Assembly (NCBI GenBank): GCA_032622095.1
Contig: CP136067.1
Span: 128,295,990-128,359,989 of the forward strand
From: Siphonodentalium dalli
Taxonomy: Eukaryota; Mollusca; Scaphopoda; Gadilida; Siphonodentaliidae
DNA length: 64,000 nucleotides
Reading direction: 5' to 3'
Shown: positions 47,515-59,619 of the stretch, one piece after another
Layout: the number at the start of each line of letters is the position of its first letter
How positions within the stretch are numbered: position 1 is the first letter of the stretch
Notes under the pieces: model-generated
Told to the model about the DNA's origin: nothing
Databases searched by the model: none
Seen by the model: the letters and a program-made list of their open reading frames with translations, nothing else
Program-made: the position numbers and the translations under genes

Positions 47515-47768
47515 TGTCGTGGTGAATTCCAAAGCCGATGGCTGCTTTGCACGCAGAGACATATTATATGTGGGCTGATTTACATTTGGAATGAACACTA
47601 TGTCGTGGTGAATTCCGAAGCCGATGGCTGATGTGCACCAGATACATTAAATGTGGGGTGATTTACGTTTGGAATGAACACAATGTCGTGGTGAAATCCG
47701 AAGACGATGGCTGCTGCGCGCCGAGAGAAATTTTAAATGTGGGCTGATTTTGGAATAAAAACTATGTA
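47515..47768 (+). repeat. Three-unit tandem repeat, about 85 bp
   Basis: Units start at 47515, 47601 and 47684 with TGTCGTGGTGAATTCCGAAG. They share GATGGCTG and ATGTGGGCTGATTT. Confidence 0.85.
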
Positions 47769-48560
47769 GCAGAACGAGATTTTTCGCGAGTTTACGACGC
47801 AAGTACGTCTGGTAAGGGTACGGGTGTGGGTAAATATGTGAAAGTCGTCAACGATATTTGAGTACTTCTACGATCGGCACACAAAGCGATCGTGACCTGG
47901 TCGTCAGACATAGGGTACAGGTGTCTAGTTGAGTGGCATTTTCTACGAATGCTTTATTAATCTAAAGTGATGTCTATCTTAGAATTTCCAACTGTATACC
48001 ACCAATCGACGTTGCTTGAATCATGCAGGTCAAATTATGATTTCTTGGGTTCACATTTCGAAGTCGTACCTTTGTGTGGCCCACATATGTGATCAAATGG
48101 GGCGACAAGAGGTATCGTGTCTTGCCCACCGAAAGTTGACAAGCTAATGATAGGCAGAGCACCCTGCTGTACGAAATAACATAAGCAGGAAACTCCCACG
48201 TCCTTCCGAGTTTACCATATATATCGTACTTTAATTAAAGGTACACACAGTTATATATACGTTATACATTTTCCGATTGTATTGGTGTTGTCTCATCCAT
48301 AAGAGTAAACAGTTCATTTAGCGCAAGCAAGGGTGAGTTACATATAAACGCTCTGTGTGTTGAGTTCGTTAGTTATATGTCTCATGAGGTATTTCTTATG
48401 GCTAGGCTTCACACACTATCACAAACAGGTTTTATTATTTGCGTGATTTCAGCGGTGTCGTTGTTAAAACGACACTGATGTGCGGGACAATACAAACATG
48501 TCACATACACTGTCAATTTTAGTGCAATTCTTATCAATCGGCCGGATTCGACCAATTTTC
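47769..48560. other. No gene recognised
   Basis: Nothing identifiable. Confidence 0.45.
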
Positions 48561-48564
48561 TTAA

Positions 48565-50423
48565 GGATATCCTAAACGTGACAAAGATGGCCGAATGAGT
48601 TTTTATACCGCTCTCTCAGATAAATGCCAGCCATGCATTACAAGACTATATTTCCAATCGACATGAAATTTCACAAAGATATAGGAATATGATTGAACAA
48701 TTTTTTGACATCACAACTATATTTTTAAAAGATATATTTGATTGAGAAAATTAACTGGAAAGTGAGCGAAATTATGCAATCACCAGAAGTCAAAACTAAT
48801 AAAGAAAATAGTTATAATTATTGTGGCATCTTATAGATTAGGATTCCAGGATGAGGAGAGGGACCATCATTTTATAAACTAACTCACTGTTTTAGCTACA
48901 AATCAATTGAGTTGAAGGCACCCTCCATCATTTAAACACAAATATGTGGCCATTTGCTTTTTGGGACTATTGTTTGGTATGGGAAGCCAAGTTGGCAGTG
49001 ATGTGAGCTGAATCATTAGGATGTATAAGGCTGTCTATTTTGCCACTATTTTAACAATACGTCAGGCACAATTGATACAGTATAACACAATTAAGCAAAA
49101 CATGACACTGTAAGCTATATTTCCAACATGCCCTACGATATCAGATGCATCATATCTTGTGATACTGATGCATTTTGACACAAATGGCCTGGCATACATT
49201 CATACTTCCGAGATTTTCTAACATAAATTACCTCAGACGGTTGAAAAACAATACTAAGAAGCTAGCATATAGTGTAATTTGAAATAATTATAGTTTAATT
49301 AGCCCTAATATTGTTTTTAAAAATATTTTGAACTCATTTAGTCATCCATCAAACCGAAACCAAAACGAGATTTCGACATGTTTTTGTTTTTCTGAGAAAG
49401 TTGATCAAACAATACAACAGCCCTAAAAATGAACTTGGATGAGCGATTGCGCAGTTGTCTATACATGCATGAATTACAGATGTTGTGGATTATGTTCGCT
49501 GTGTATGATGCGTGTAACCTTGTTTTGATTGTTTTTAATAAGAATAATTTGCATCTGCAAAGTTCTGCAATGAGGGAAACGCGTGCATCACTAAAAATAG
49601 ATTTGGGAAAGACCGAAAATCCGTACCCTCTAACAAAATAATACTTGATAGATATACAAATTATGGACTAAATTCTGTTTATATATGAATACCGTGTTCC
49701 AAGTTGTAAATCTAATGCATATTTAGGTGTTTTGCCATGTTTAAAAACAAAAATTATTTAAAGAGTGAATTATTTCATACTTGTGAGAAATTCGTTCGGA
49801 GGGTATTCCGTGTTTTTAGTCACGTGATGTTTACTATCCATTTTGTCAAAGTTTGCCTTCAAATATTTTTTTTTCTAGGAAATTGTCATTTAAATTAGCG
49901 ATGTTCTAAGGTTAGTTTTGGTCATAAAGTACTTAAATATGGCAATTAGTGGTGACTATATATTCTCAGATTTAGTATATGTGAACTACAAATTGAAGTT
50001 CCCTATTTTTCGAGTGTTGTTGTGGATTTTGAATATAGAGCGGATACGACCACCTTTTACACGGTGAATTTCTGACACAAGAAACATTATAATGAAAAAG
50101 CAAGGTCCCTCTCAATATATTGGAATATCAAAGCATCTATCGTTAAACTATTATAGTAAAAACATGTAGTAATTTTATAGATATGAGTACTGTAAGAAAG
50201 TGTGAAATTGAAAACAACAATTGTTTCATAATTTTTTGTATATAGATTCCTGTAAGATGAGACAACATTTTACATTTCAAAATTATCTATGTTTTATTAT
50301 TATTATATTGTATTGGTTCATTGTGGCCATTTTGCAAACCTTATAGTGAATTTGAGCTCATTGTTTTTATAAATTGTCGGCCATATTGGAAGAAATTTCA
50401 ACTCTGTCACGTTTAGGATACCC
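48565..50423. mobile_element. TTAA-flanked non-autonomous DNA element
   Basis: Inverted termini GG(A/G)TATCCTAAACGTGACA (48565-48583 and 50405-50423) differ at one base and are flanked by TTAA on both sides (48561-48564 and 50424-50427). A TTAA duplication is used by piggyBac and Kolobok. The end sequence does not decide between them. No transposase frame was found in its 1.86 kb. Confidence 0.7.
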
Positions 50424-50427
50424 TTAA

Positions 50428-51845
50428 TGCATACCTATGAAACGCGTATTTGACTTACCGCAGGAACTTTATAATGCAGAAGAAATCAATTATGTGGACA
50501 ATATTTACTACGTCCGGTTCGGAAATTATGTGTATAATTAGAATGATTTTCCCATGAATAAAATTAAGGCTTCAGATCACCAGGTGACCTTTTAGTCCTT
50601 TAACAGATATGAAGCAATCTGTTATAATTATATACGTGCATTTTCGTAAGTGAAGCGCACGACCCTGTAGAGGACAGTCCAATTCTCCCATATAGACCAA
50701 GTCCTCGACCTTTACCCTGAATGCCAAAACGAGGCTTAAAGATTCTTTCAATGCCAAACTTCGTAACACTTGCCAAATGAATTTATCGCGCGCGGTGTTC
50801 AACAGTGCACTGCGTAAAATGGCGACGGTATCGATGTTAGAACGTGTTATGCTGAACTGGGAGTTTATTTAAATAAACTTTTAAAGGATTATAATTAAAG
50901 TATAATATGAATCGTACGTGACACGTAGTGGAGCAAACACACACGCTGTGCCTCAAATTTACCTTTTATCGCCGAAATAACACTACGAATAATATGTGTA
51001 ACATTATGCAGTGGTTAACACAGAGACGACATGACAACTTGATAAAACGTGTCGTGGATTATGCAATCGTGTCTGGATTCTGGTCCAGAAATCCAAAATG
51101 ACTTCAGAAACCGTGTCATGACCTCTTTTTTTCTTCATTAAGCTAACCAAAGAAATTGGTCTAATTGAAATTAATAGACCTAAATCACATCGTAAGTTGT
51201 GAATTTGCTACTTTCATTTTCATCGCGATGTTTCATTCCCAATTCCGAGTTTTTTGCAATCTCCACACTGTTTCTAACCGGAAGTCACGTGATATTTTCT
51301 ACAAAATCCATACCCGCGATCTAAAAATTCACTGACGGATATAGAACAAAATGACGTCATTCACCTGCCTTAGGAATAAGCACCCTTGGTGGTTGCTATT
51401 AAATCTGACACAGTTGAATATACATGACATGGAATTTAAAGTGACATACACGCGATTATATTTGTATGAATTTAATTGCAATACCTTCCAATTATGTGTA
51501 CCCGTGACATGATAGCGTGTAAACAATGTTGAATCTGTTATCATTGTTGAACGAATTGCATCAACTGGGTGTGTACTACAAGTAAAATCGCGCCATATTC
51601 AGTTATCAACTAATCACACACATGCAGCTAACTTCCGCAGACTTCTAGTAGAAATGATACCGTTTACTTACGTAATGACGTAGTTAGATGCAAACATGTC
51701 TAGTGATTGATGTCATAATAGCAAACATATGCGATGTGAACGAAATTTCGATCGAATATATCAAAGAATCGTTAGGTGAACTGATGAGCATATATGTTCG
51801 CTTTTTAAATCTCATTTTGAGTAGTGGGCATTGTCGAAACAATGG
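50428..51845. other. No gene recognised
   Basis: Short frames only, ending at a LINE fragment. Confidence 0.45.
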
Positions 51846-51851
51846 GCTGTT

Positions 51852-52099
51852 GAGACGATAAAACCCATCTTCAAGGATCAGGGGACCCTAATTTTACTGA
51901 TTCATATAGAGGAATCACACTTCTAAGTTGTTTTGATAAACTTTTTACATCAGTTATTAATAATCGAATATCGTCATTTGCAGAAGACAATGACTTGACA
52001 AATAAAATTCAAACAGGTTTTCGGAAGGATAACTCAACAATAGATAATATAAATATTCTACATGCTCCGATTGTGTATGGCTGCAGAGCGGACGAATGA
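51852..52099 (+). pseudogene. LINE reverse-transcriptase fragment
   Basis: An upstream frame reads IKPIFKDQG. After a shift it reads DPNFTDSYRGITLLSCFDK, then NNRISSF and QTGFRKDNSTIDN, which are the RT finger motifs preceding motif A. It stops before the catalytic region. The matching C-terminal domain appears 660 bases later. Confidence 0.78.
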
Positions 52100-52753
52100 T
52101 ATATTGTACTTTATTATATTTTCAGTAACTTTTTATGCAAAAATAATAATCGTATCCCCACTCCCGGAAGTGCCACGATGTTATCCTACTCCCAGAGGTT
52201 TATCCTACTCCCAGCGATGACGAACTATTTATCCCAACCTCGCACGTTCCGAATTACGTAATTCGAAGTGCACGTTTTGGGTTACTCCCCTTACACCAAA
52301 ATAATTGTCTCAGTTCCAGTGCATAGTCAGATAACACAAAATACATCACCAAAAACACAGACCACCAATGTGTTATCGACATCAAATTCCAGCTCAGTGA
52401 ATTTGCAGGATCAACACCAACTGGGAAACATGTTTGGTTACGCTACACTTCGGAATCCAAAGATCGAAATCGCGATAAACAATTGTTCCCACAAGTGCAT
52501 TCGCACCAAGAAAATGAAAACAGTGTTGAGATCCACTTCAGTATCTTCAAGCAGTTCCACTTCAAATTCCACTGATATTCGAGTTCATATTCCAAATGAA
52601 AGTGAGCAGTGATATCTCATAGAACTAGCAACGCTTATCCACACAATGCCATTCCAAACAGTTACTAATTTAATCAATAAAGTGTGTTGTTTGTTTGAAA
52701 AATTCCTCCGAAAATCCCCTTTGAAGTTGGTGGCATGCAATAGGAGAATATGT
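52100..52753. other. Unassigned insert between two LINE pieces
   Basis: It contains a perfect 16-bp palindrome, CGAATTACGTAATTCG (52250-52265), two near copies of TATCCTACTCCCAG (52174-52215), and a Ser/Thr-rich frame at 52268-52612 (114 residues) with no recognised relative. It may replace or interrupt the LINE RT core. Confidence 0.5.
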
Positions 52754-53812
52754 TCACTTGAAATTCTGTAAAATATTACTGGGAATGAAATCAAGCACGC
52801 CAAGTTATATGGTTTATGGTGAGTTGGGGAGATACCCGATGAATATTGCTATTAAATGCAGAAATATTTCTTATTGGTCTAAGTTAGTTTCACAAGAGGG
52901 GTCTATATTAGCGAAAGACATATACAAACTTGTGTTCGCATGCAGTGACACAGATTCATTCGCGGGAAAGATAAGATGGATAGAACATATTAGATGTATA
53001 ATGAATGAAAGTGGTTTAAGTGAAACATTCACCGCACAAACACCCTTGTCGAAATCGGAAATAAGGAAAGTTAAAACAGTTTTGATTGAACAGTTTGAAG
53101 ACAGTTGGCGAATTGAAATAGGGAATTCATCTCGGGGTTTACTATATCGACAAATTAAACCAAAATTGAATTTTAGTAAATACCTCACTGAGTTACCGCG
53201 AACATTATCTGAGTATCTTGTTAAGATTAGAACAGCTAACCACAGACTATCTATAGAGTCAGGACGATGGCAAGACCAGGTTAAAGAGAAAAGAATATGC
53301 AGGGCATGTAGGGAAGGACTAGGGGATGAATACCACCATGTGTTAATTTGTAAAGAATTTCACACTCTGAGGGCTAAATATATACCTACGTACTACTGGG
53401 AGTCGCCTAACCTGACAAAATTTTGTGGGCTAGTAACAGTGGAAAATATGAGCCTCCTTAAGAAAGTATGTATTTTTCTAAAGTTATCGCTAAGAAATTA
53501 CCCCATGTAATACACACAATCGATGCCAAATATACATGATACAGCTTCATGCAAAGGGGAAAACCCAGCTTGACAAAGTCGACTAAATCGGACGGAATTT
53601 TATGACACCACAGCAGGCGAATGAGCGTGGCCAAAAAAACAAACAAACAAACAAACAAATAAACAAAACAAATAATATAATATAGGCAAATCGGGGGTCA
53701 CTTCTTGTATATATCTATTTGTATTATATATATGTAAATATGTTTTGTTCATGTACTAATGCACTTATGTTCTGTATTGATTTGCAGCTAAGGCATAATA
53801 AACTTATCAAAC
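52754..53812 (+). pseudogene. LINE C-terminal domain and 3' end
   Basis: The open frame to TAA 53508-53510 (about 250 residues) begins HLKFCKILLGMKSSTPSYMV, then YGELGRYP. Later come KIRTANHRLSIESGRW and the Cys motif RICRACREGLGDEYHHVLIC, then YIPTYYW. This domain follows RT in the CR1-like LINEs of this window. It is the best-preserved copy and has no stop, but the RT core in front is missing. AATAAA near 53796 and an A-rich end mark the 3' region. Confidence 0.82.
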
Positions 53813-54052
53813 AGAGAAATCAGTCAATGAAATGACGTCACGTTCCTTATACGGGGTAAAATACTATGGCGCGCGCGGCTATAGTAAAAAATTCATGAGT
53901 GACGTAATCGATTTACCTTATTTGGGTTGTTATCTTATCATTGCGCGTAATTTAACGGAAACATTTAGGTCAATATTCAGAATCGGAACATCTTCTCAAT
54001 GCATTTTATTAGAGTTGTGTCGTGACAAACTGTTGTGGAAAATATAATAAAC
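53813..54052. other. Spacer
   Basis: No feature was recognised. Confidence 0.4.
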
Positions 54053-54205
54053 ACAATAGTTAACTGTCATCAGCGACGAACGAAGTTTCTCCTCTCGTGA
54101 GATGCGAGGATTATTTTTCACTCGGCTAACGCCTCGTGAAAAATAATCCTGCGCATCTCACTCGAGGAGAAACTTCGTTCGTCGCTGATGACAGTTAACT
54201 ATTGT
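54053..54205. mobile_element. Long hairpin (MITE-like), about 69-bp arms
   Basis: 54053-54121 pairs with 54136-54205 except for a 2-base mismatch and one extra base. The 14-base loop can fold again (GGC-TAAC-GCC). Ends ACAATAGTT...AACTATTGT. It abuts the broken 5' side of the next LINE fragment. Confidence 0.9.
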
Positions 54206-54209
54206 CTAT

Positions 54210-55495
54210 TATTGTCTTCCGCCAAGCATTTGATAGATGCTATGTGGTTGAATCTTATGCAAGCAGATATAAACAGTAAGATTCTAAGGGTAATACGAAG
54301 CATGTTCTATGTTCAAATTATGTGTGAAAAACAATGATTCGCAATCAGTCTTCTTTATCAGCCAAATAGGCTTATTTCCAGGTGAGCCAATGTCACCTCT
54401 ATTATTTTCTTTGTTCGCAGATTATTCCGAGGCATGGAATCTCCTATTTAATACAAAGAAAACGAAAATGTTAGTTTTTACTAACAAATTGTTGAAAAAC
54501 TTATCAGCATTCACATATCGGGGCCATGCAATACAAATTATAAAAGAGTATAAATACCTTGATATTAAATTATTTTACGACGGTAGATTTTGTCAATCGA
54601 TTAAGCAGACCAATAGTACAGCCACGAGAGCCATGTGTGTCCCTTTGAATAGAACAAGAAAGCTGCAGTTGCCTCTATGCATTATGTTTAAATTGTTTGA
54701 TTGTGTGATCATGCCGATTATGCTGTATGGCGGTGCTGTTTGGTGTATCGAGAAAACTAAAATTTTGGAGGCCATTCATCTTAAATTCTGCAAAAGTATA
54801 TCACAACTATGACGCCCACATGATATATATGCAGAATTGGGGAGATAGCCCGTAATGATCGATATTAATTGCAGAGCAATATCACATTAGTCAAAACTGA
54901 TCACGCGAAGGATCAGAATTAGCCAATAATGTATTCATTCTACTGAGGTGTCTCAATGTTAGTGATGCCTTACTACAAAACACGATTAAATGGATTTCTA
55001 TTTTAAAGAAATGCTCTGCGAAGTAAATATGGCAGACATGAACCGCATGACAGCGAAATTAATATAGAACAACACGCAAGTTGCTTCTCCGGGAATCTAA
55101 ATATTTCTACATCAATCCGTGCCATACTTTATTGAAACATAAAGGATTCTGTCATATTGAGCCGATACTTGTTATATAGTATATGCCCCCTCATCTGGCT
55201 ACGTATTTACTGAAATTTAGAATAGCAAATCACAGACTACCGGTGGAGCAACGCAGATGAAATAAAAGTACATGTAAAGACTTGAAATGCCAGTTATGTT
55301 TCCCCAATGTCTGTGATGAATACTAATTTGTTATTTTGTGTACATAACTTAACGACATGCGAGCAATCTATATCCCGAAGTATTACTGGAAAAATCCTAA
55401 CAGAAATATATTATACAGATTGTTGTCACGGCCAAATATAAGTATATTGATAAGAGTGACCATTTTCTTAAAATTAGCGTTTAAAAAGTTACCAT
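54210..55495 (+). pseudogene. LINE fragment, RT core to C-terminal domain, decayed
   Basis: It begins FRQAFD (motif A, about 54217), then NLMQADINSKILRVIRSM, FPGEPMSPLLFSLF (motif B, 54378-54420), NTKKTKMLVF, and IMLYGGAVWC before LKFCK at 54788. The catalytic box between motif B and the KTK segment is deleted. Beyond 54812 the C-terminal domain is recognisable only in pieces: KFRIANHRLPVEQ at 55225, CQLCFPNVCDEY and YIPKYYWKNPNRN to about 55410. Many stops. Confidence 0.8.
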
Positions 55496-56975
55496 GGCGC
55501 AAGTATGATATTATATTGTATATTATATGAATATTATATGACTTATATATCATTTAAGGAAACCTATTTCTGAATATATTAGCATTGTTTGCCTTTATTA
55601 TTAATACCATGTAATATGATGGAAGAATTTATCGATGTACATACATGTTATGTCTTGTATGTATATGAATATACATTGTGGCATGTTACAACTTCGATGT
55701 TAACTTGGCAATTAAACAATTCTACTAAATTGTACTTTAATCCTGTGGTGACAGTGCCAATGACTCAAATTGTATCCCGTGCTGTTTAGTATGAACGGTG
55801 AAGTTGGTGTTTAGAGCGGCTTATATCGAAATACTCATTTATAAATGTTTTGGTCGCAATTAGTGCATTGTTGGGGACATATATTGGGCTAATAAGGCAA
55901 ATTAAGCAAACTAAGGACTAAGAGATGGTCAACAAAATGGAACGGAAAACCAAATGAATAATAAGTTGGTAAATAGTTATACCATACATTGATATGTCAA
56001 GATAGTCAAATAGTCAAACCTGAAATACTCCTCTGACGCAGAATGTCAGCTCATGGGTTCCATATATCGATGCGTGTGTGACCCAGATATGTGAGATTCG
56101 ATTTCTTGGGATCACATTTTCGAAGACGTACCGCTTATCTTTCGAACTATTAGAAAATATCAACCCAACACTCATAAGACTAGATATTCGTTATATTGGC
56201 CAATTCAGTATTATATTTGACTGAACGTTGGGAAATTTGACAAAACACTATATATTCTACATCAAATATTGGTTGTATGGCAAATAAAACTATTTGAACA
56301 ATCAAAACATAGTTACTCGTGCTGTATATTCAGCAATAAACTGTTGTGATTCAGTACACAATTTAAAATTACCAAATTTGCTAGCATGTAAATGTAGTGA
56401 ACGAAGGCCCTCTATTTATCAAAGTAAAACTATGCTGAAATGTATTTCTACCGCGGAAAGTGATTTGGAACCCATATTTCGCCCAACATCCTTGCATCGA
56501 TCGTATGCTTCCAGAGAGCAGCTCAAAGCGAAATATTGACACACACACTAGTTACTTATGTACGTGCATGGCAACTGCTTTCTCTCTCTCTCTCTGAAAT
56601 GTGTTATCAGTAACAATAGAGGCTGTAAGAAACCAACGATATCGACCGATATAGCTTCAATGTATCTATTACACCACATTACCCCTTTACGTAGAAACAA
56701 AATATCAAGTTAGTGGATAAGTGTCAGGGATAATTTATATGCGGAATCAGTGCATAATTAATCAAAACTCGTGTGTTCTCTCTAGAGACATCCATAAAAT
56801 AGGTATCACAACATAGAAATTATCGAACTTTCCTGAAGTGTGTTCCAGTACAATCATATGCGAGAGTTTAAGAACTGACACACGATATATAGTAACTATG
56901 AACAAAGAAGTCTAATCAATGCAAACTGACATTTAATATCTACGAACAACTTTCCTTGTTGAGCTGACAGCTGAA
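55496..56975. other. No gene recognised
   Basis: A short (CT)n tract lies at 56580-56595. An 81-codon frame at 56294-56539 has no recognisable relative. Confidence 0.45.
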
Positions 56976-57083
56976 TTGGCCGCCGTGGTACTTACAAAAG
57001 TGAATGAGTCACATTCGACATTACACCCATCGATATTTTGCATGAAATACATACAATGTACAGCGATCTCCTCTAGAATTCCG

Positions 57084-57335
57084 AACAAAAGAGCCAGTGT
57101 GCTTCTTAATCCGACCAACAAAGGCGCCAGTGTGCTTCTTAATCCGACCAACAAAAGAGCCAGTGTGCTTCTTAATCCGACCGACAAAGGCGCCAGTGTG
57201 CTTCTCAATCCGACCAACAAAAGAGCCAGTGTGCTTCTTAATCCGACCAACAAAGGCGCCAGTGTGCTTCTTAATCCGACCAACAAAAGAGCCAGTGTGC
57301 TTCTTAATCCGACCAACAAAGGCGCCAGTAGCTCT
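57084..57335 (+). repeat. 33-bp minisatellite, two unit types in strict alternation
   Basis: About eight units of 33 bp lie in a 66-bp dimer pattern: AAAAGAGCC and AAAGGCGCC versions of (...)AGTGTGCTTCTTAATCC. On the plus strand a frame from 56976 to 57338 reads NKRASVLLNPT and NKGASVLLNPT in turn. Other frames on both strands are open too, because the period is divisible by three. No flanking coding evidence supports a gene. Confidence 0.88.
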
Positions 57336-57338
57336 TGA

Positions 57339-58639
57339 GTTACCAATGTCACAGTCTCCGACACCTTATCGGACCCACAAGCTATTAGTTAAATTCAACA
57401 TCAATCATGCCGCCTATATGTCTTCCGGGAAACGTTATGTTCTTGTCATATATTCTAAAATATGAGAACTTTCTGTCTTAGTTTCAAACGAAGATTGAGA
57501 TAATAGTATTCAGATTATAGAGAAGTTATCATGAAATCTCAGAACTCAAGCTCAACACGACGTCTCATCCGACGCGGAATTATTATTTCATGCACATAAG
57601 TAATGCATATGATTCCGGGGAGAGATTATGCATCTTTTATAATAAAAATAAAAAGATAGGAATTTACATGATTCGCCGGAAAAGCTTTTTGTTGAGTGAG
57701 GTTTTGGGAGAATGTCAAATTTATTGCAAACGTCGTTGAACAATATTTATGTTGTCTTTTATTGTTAATTTGATAAACAAATGGTTCTGCAAATTGCTAC
57801 CAACAAACACTAGAATATACAATGAAAATGTTTGATCCATTATCTCGCAGGCATGCAGTAATGATGATTTCAGAGCGTAGACAGAGCTCATGCAATAGCT
57901 GGGTTCATAACCTAGATAATGTTCTGTTTTAAGAAAATAGTTCATGTCAAACTCTCTATCGACCTATACCTGAAAAGTGCTTTCTTTTTATTTGTTTAAA
58001 CCACTTATTTTACTAAATTCTGTTCATAATTTGCAAGACAGTTTGAAACATAACTTAATTTAAAATGCCCCAATATTTAGGCATCTCTTATTCTCGTGAG
58101 GGAATTGGCAATTCGGTCCCTATTTGAGGTATCTTAAACTCTGGAATCAAGTTTGCTATCAAGGTAAGAGATACCAGACTTTCAAAAACATACAATGGCA
58201 ATCATCTTTGTCCTAGTAGTCCAAAGGCTATACCAGAGGCAATGCATACACAAGTGTTATCCATCTTCAAAAGTCTTCCACGTGCGTACATGGCGTTGCA
58301 AGCGATGTTTTTTTTAAATATTTTTATCATGATCTGGTTGATACAAATATTTTTGATTCGACAATGAATGATATTCTGATCGCCTACCGATATAATCCTT
58401 CATACAGAACATCAGTTATATCGTCACCACAATGTACGCTCTACGACTCATAAAAACATAAATACAATGCACACTCTATACTCTGACAACAGTCCCCAAA
58501 GAAACCACACAACGTATAGTATTCTAAACAAGGCGCGACATCTGACAGGTATATACACACAAACGTGTAAGCACAATATCGACGAATACTTTTGAAATGC
58601 ACAGATCAATAATACGTATATAGTCACAACAGGATCACC
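57339..58639. other. No gene recognised
   Basis: AT-rich. Short frames only. Confidence 0.45.
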
Positions 58640-58880
58640 TAAGCGTGCCAGTTTCCGTGACTTTGTCCCTTAATTGTTCACAATTGAAATGTATAGTTGA
58701 CTTAAATTAGCGACAATCTTTGTCTTGGGATGAAAGGAACTTTGATACCAGTAAACTAGACTGGAATATAAAATATTGTTGATATAGCAGACGTCATAAA
58801 CTCGTCGTAGATTCAACTTCAGTGTCAATTGGTGAACCACCCCACGTGATCATAATGCCAACTTCGTATTTATTGACTGG
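58640..58880 (+). promoter_or_regulatory. Upstream block of PAN copy 4
   Basis: TTTGTCCCTTAATTGTTCAC, GATGAAAGGAACTTTG and a CACGTG at 58843-58848 line up with 17280-17430 before copy 1. Confidence 0.55.
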
Positions 58881-59011
58881 GTCCAATGCACCACCCCTCC
58901 TCACTTGTTCCAGCAGCTTGGCAAAAACATGAGATACAGTTCAACTGACTACCAACTCAATGGCTCATGTAAAATTGTTTATTCCAACAATGACGTGCGT
59001 TACTGAATGAT

Positions 59012-59045
59012 TATAAAACTACATAATAGCTGTACAATCCTGGGA
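59012..59045 (+). promoter_or_regulatory. Likely core promoter of PAN copy 4
   Basis: TATAAAACTAC at 59012-59022 with ACAATCCTGGGACTTGG after it, matching the arrangement at 42569-42616. Confidence 0.6.
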
Positions 59046-59084
59046 CTTGGATTAACAAGAACCATATGGATTGTTTTATATTGT

Positions 59085-59290
59085 ACAAACCACGTTTGTG
59101 ATTTACTCAACGGCGTTCGTCATTTTCGGAATTGAAGAACTACTTAATACCGGCGAGTTGCGTGTACATTCCGTAGACTTAGTTCGACCTTTGGGGACCA
59201 CATACATTCAGAACAGGCCAGTTACCGTTGTTGCATTTTCCAATTATGTGATTTACGCAACGGCTTTCAACGCTTGTTCATTACATACAG
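59085..59290 (+). repeat. Internal duplication in the leader of PAN copy 4
   Basis: GTGATTTACTCAACGGCGTTC (59096-) and GTGATTTACGCAACGGCTTTC (59249-) head two related segments. Copy 1 has only one counterpart (TTCAACGGCATTC, about 17839). Confidence 0.6.
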
Positions 59291-59292
59291 CC

Positions 59293-59619
59293 ATGTCGGT
59301 AGCGATACACATAGCACGCGCGTTTACTTTCACGTCATACTGATCGTCACCGTCATGCACAGTCATGGTTTTTTGTATCGTGCATGTATATTCTTGAGAA
59401 TCAATGCGCTCGACGGAATGAGCAGGCCTGGATCATTCGAAACAATCTCAAGAAGTCACTACATAGACTGCGACACGGGTTGCATCAAGGCAGAGTGTGT
59501 GTCTTTTATCCACGACTCAAACAGGAAGATATGCCTCCTTTATGATTGGCCACTGTCGGTCACGAGTGCACATAGCGTGAGCACTGAAAGTAACCTTGCG
59601 TGTGTCGCGGCTTAGGACG
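59293..59619 (+). pseudogene. PAN-like exon, copy 4 (start lost, stop before the donor)
   Basis: Aligned with copy 1, the start codon is ATA at 59305-59307, and a small indel follows. An upstream ATG at 59274 happens to be in frame with the conserved part. The hydrophobic FHVILIVTVM, INALDGMSRPGSF and a PAN segment CDTGCIKAECVSFIHDSN are readable. TAG at 59613-59615 replaces the GAG before the donor ACG|GTGAGT (59620). It is more diverged than copies 2 and 3. Probably non-functional, unless an upstream start and a different splice are used. Confidence 0.82.

Noticed and set aside
56933-57364. 143-codon minus-strand frame with VGLRSTLA repeats
   Set aside because: It is the antisense reading of the 33-bp minisatellite.
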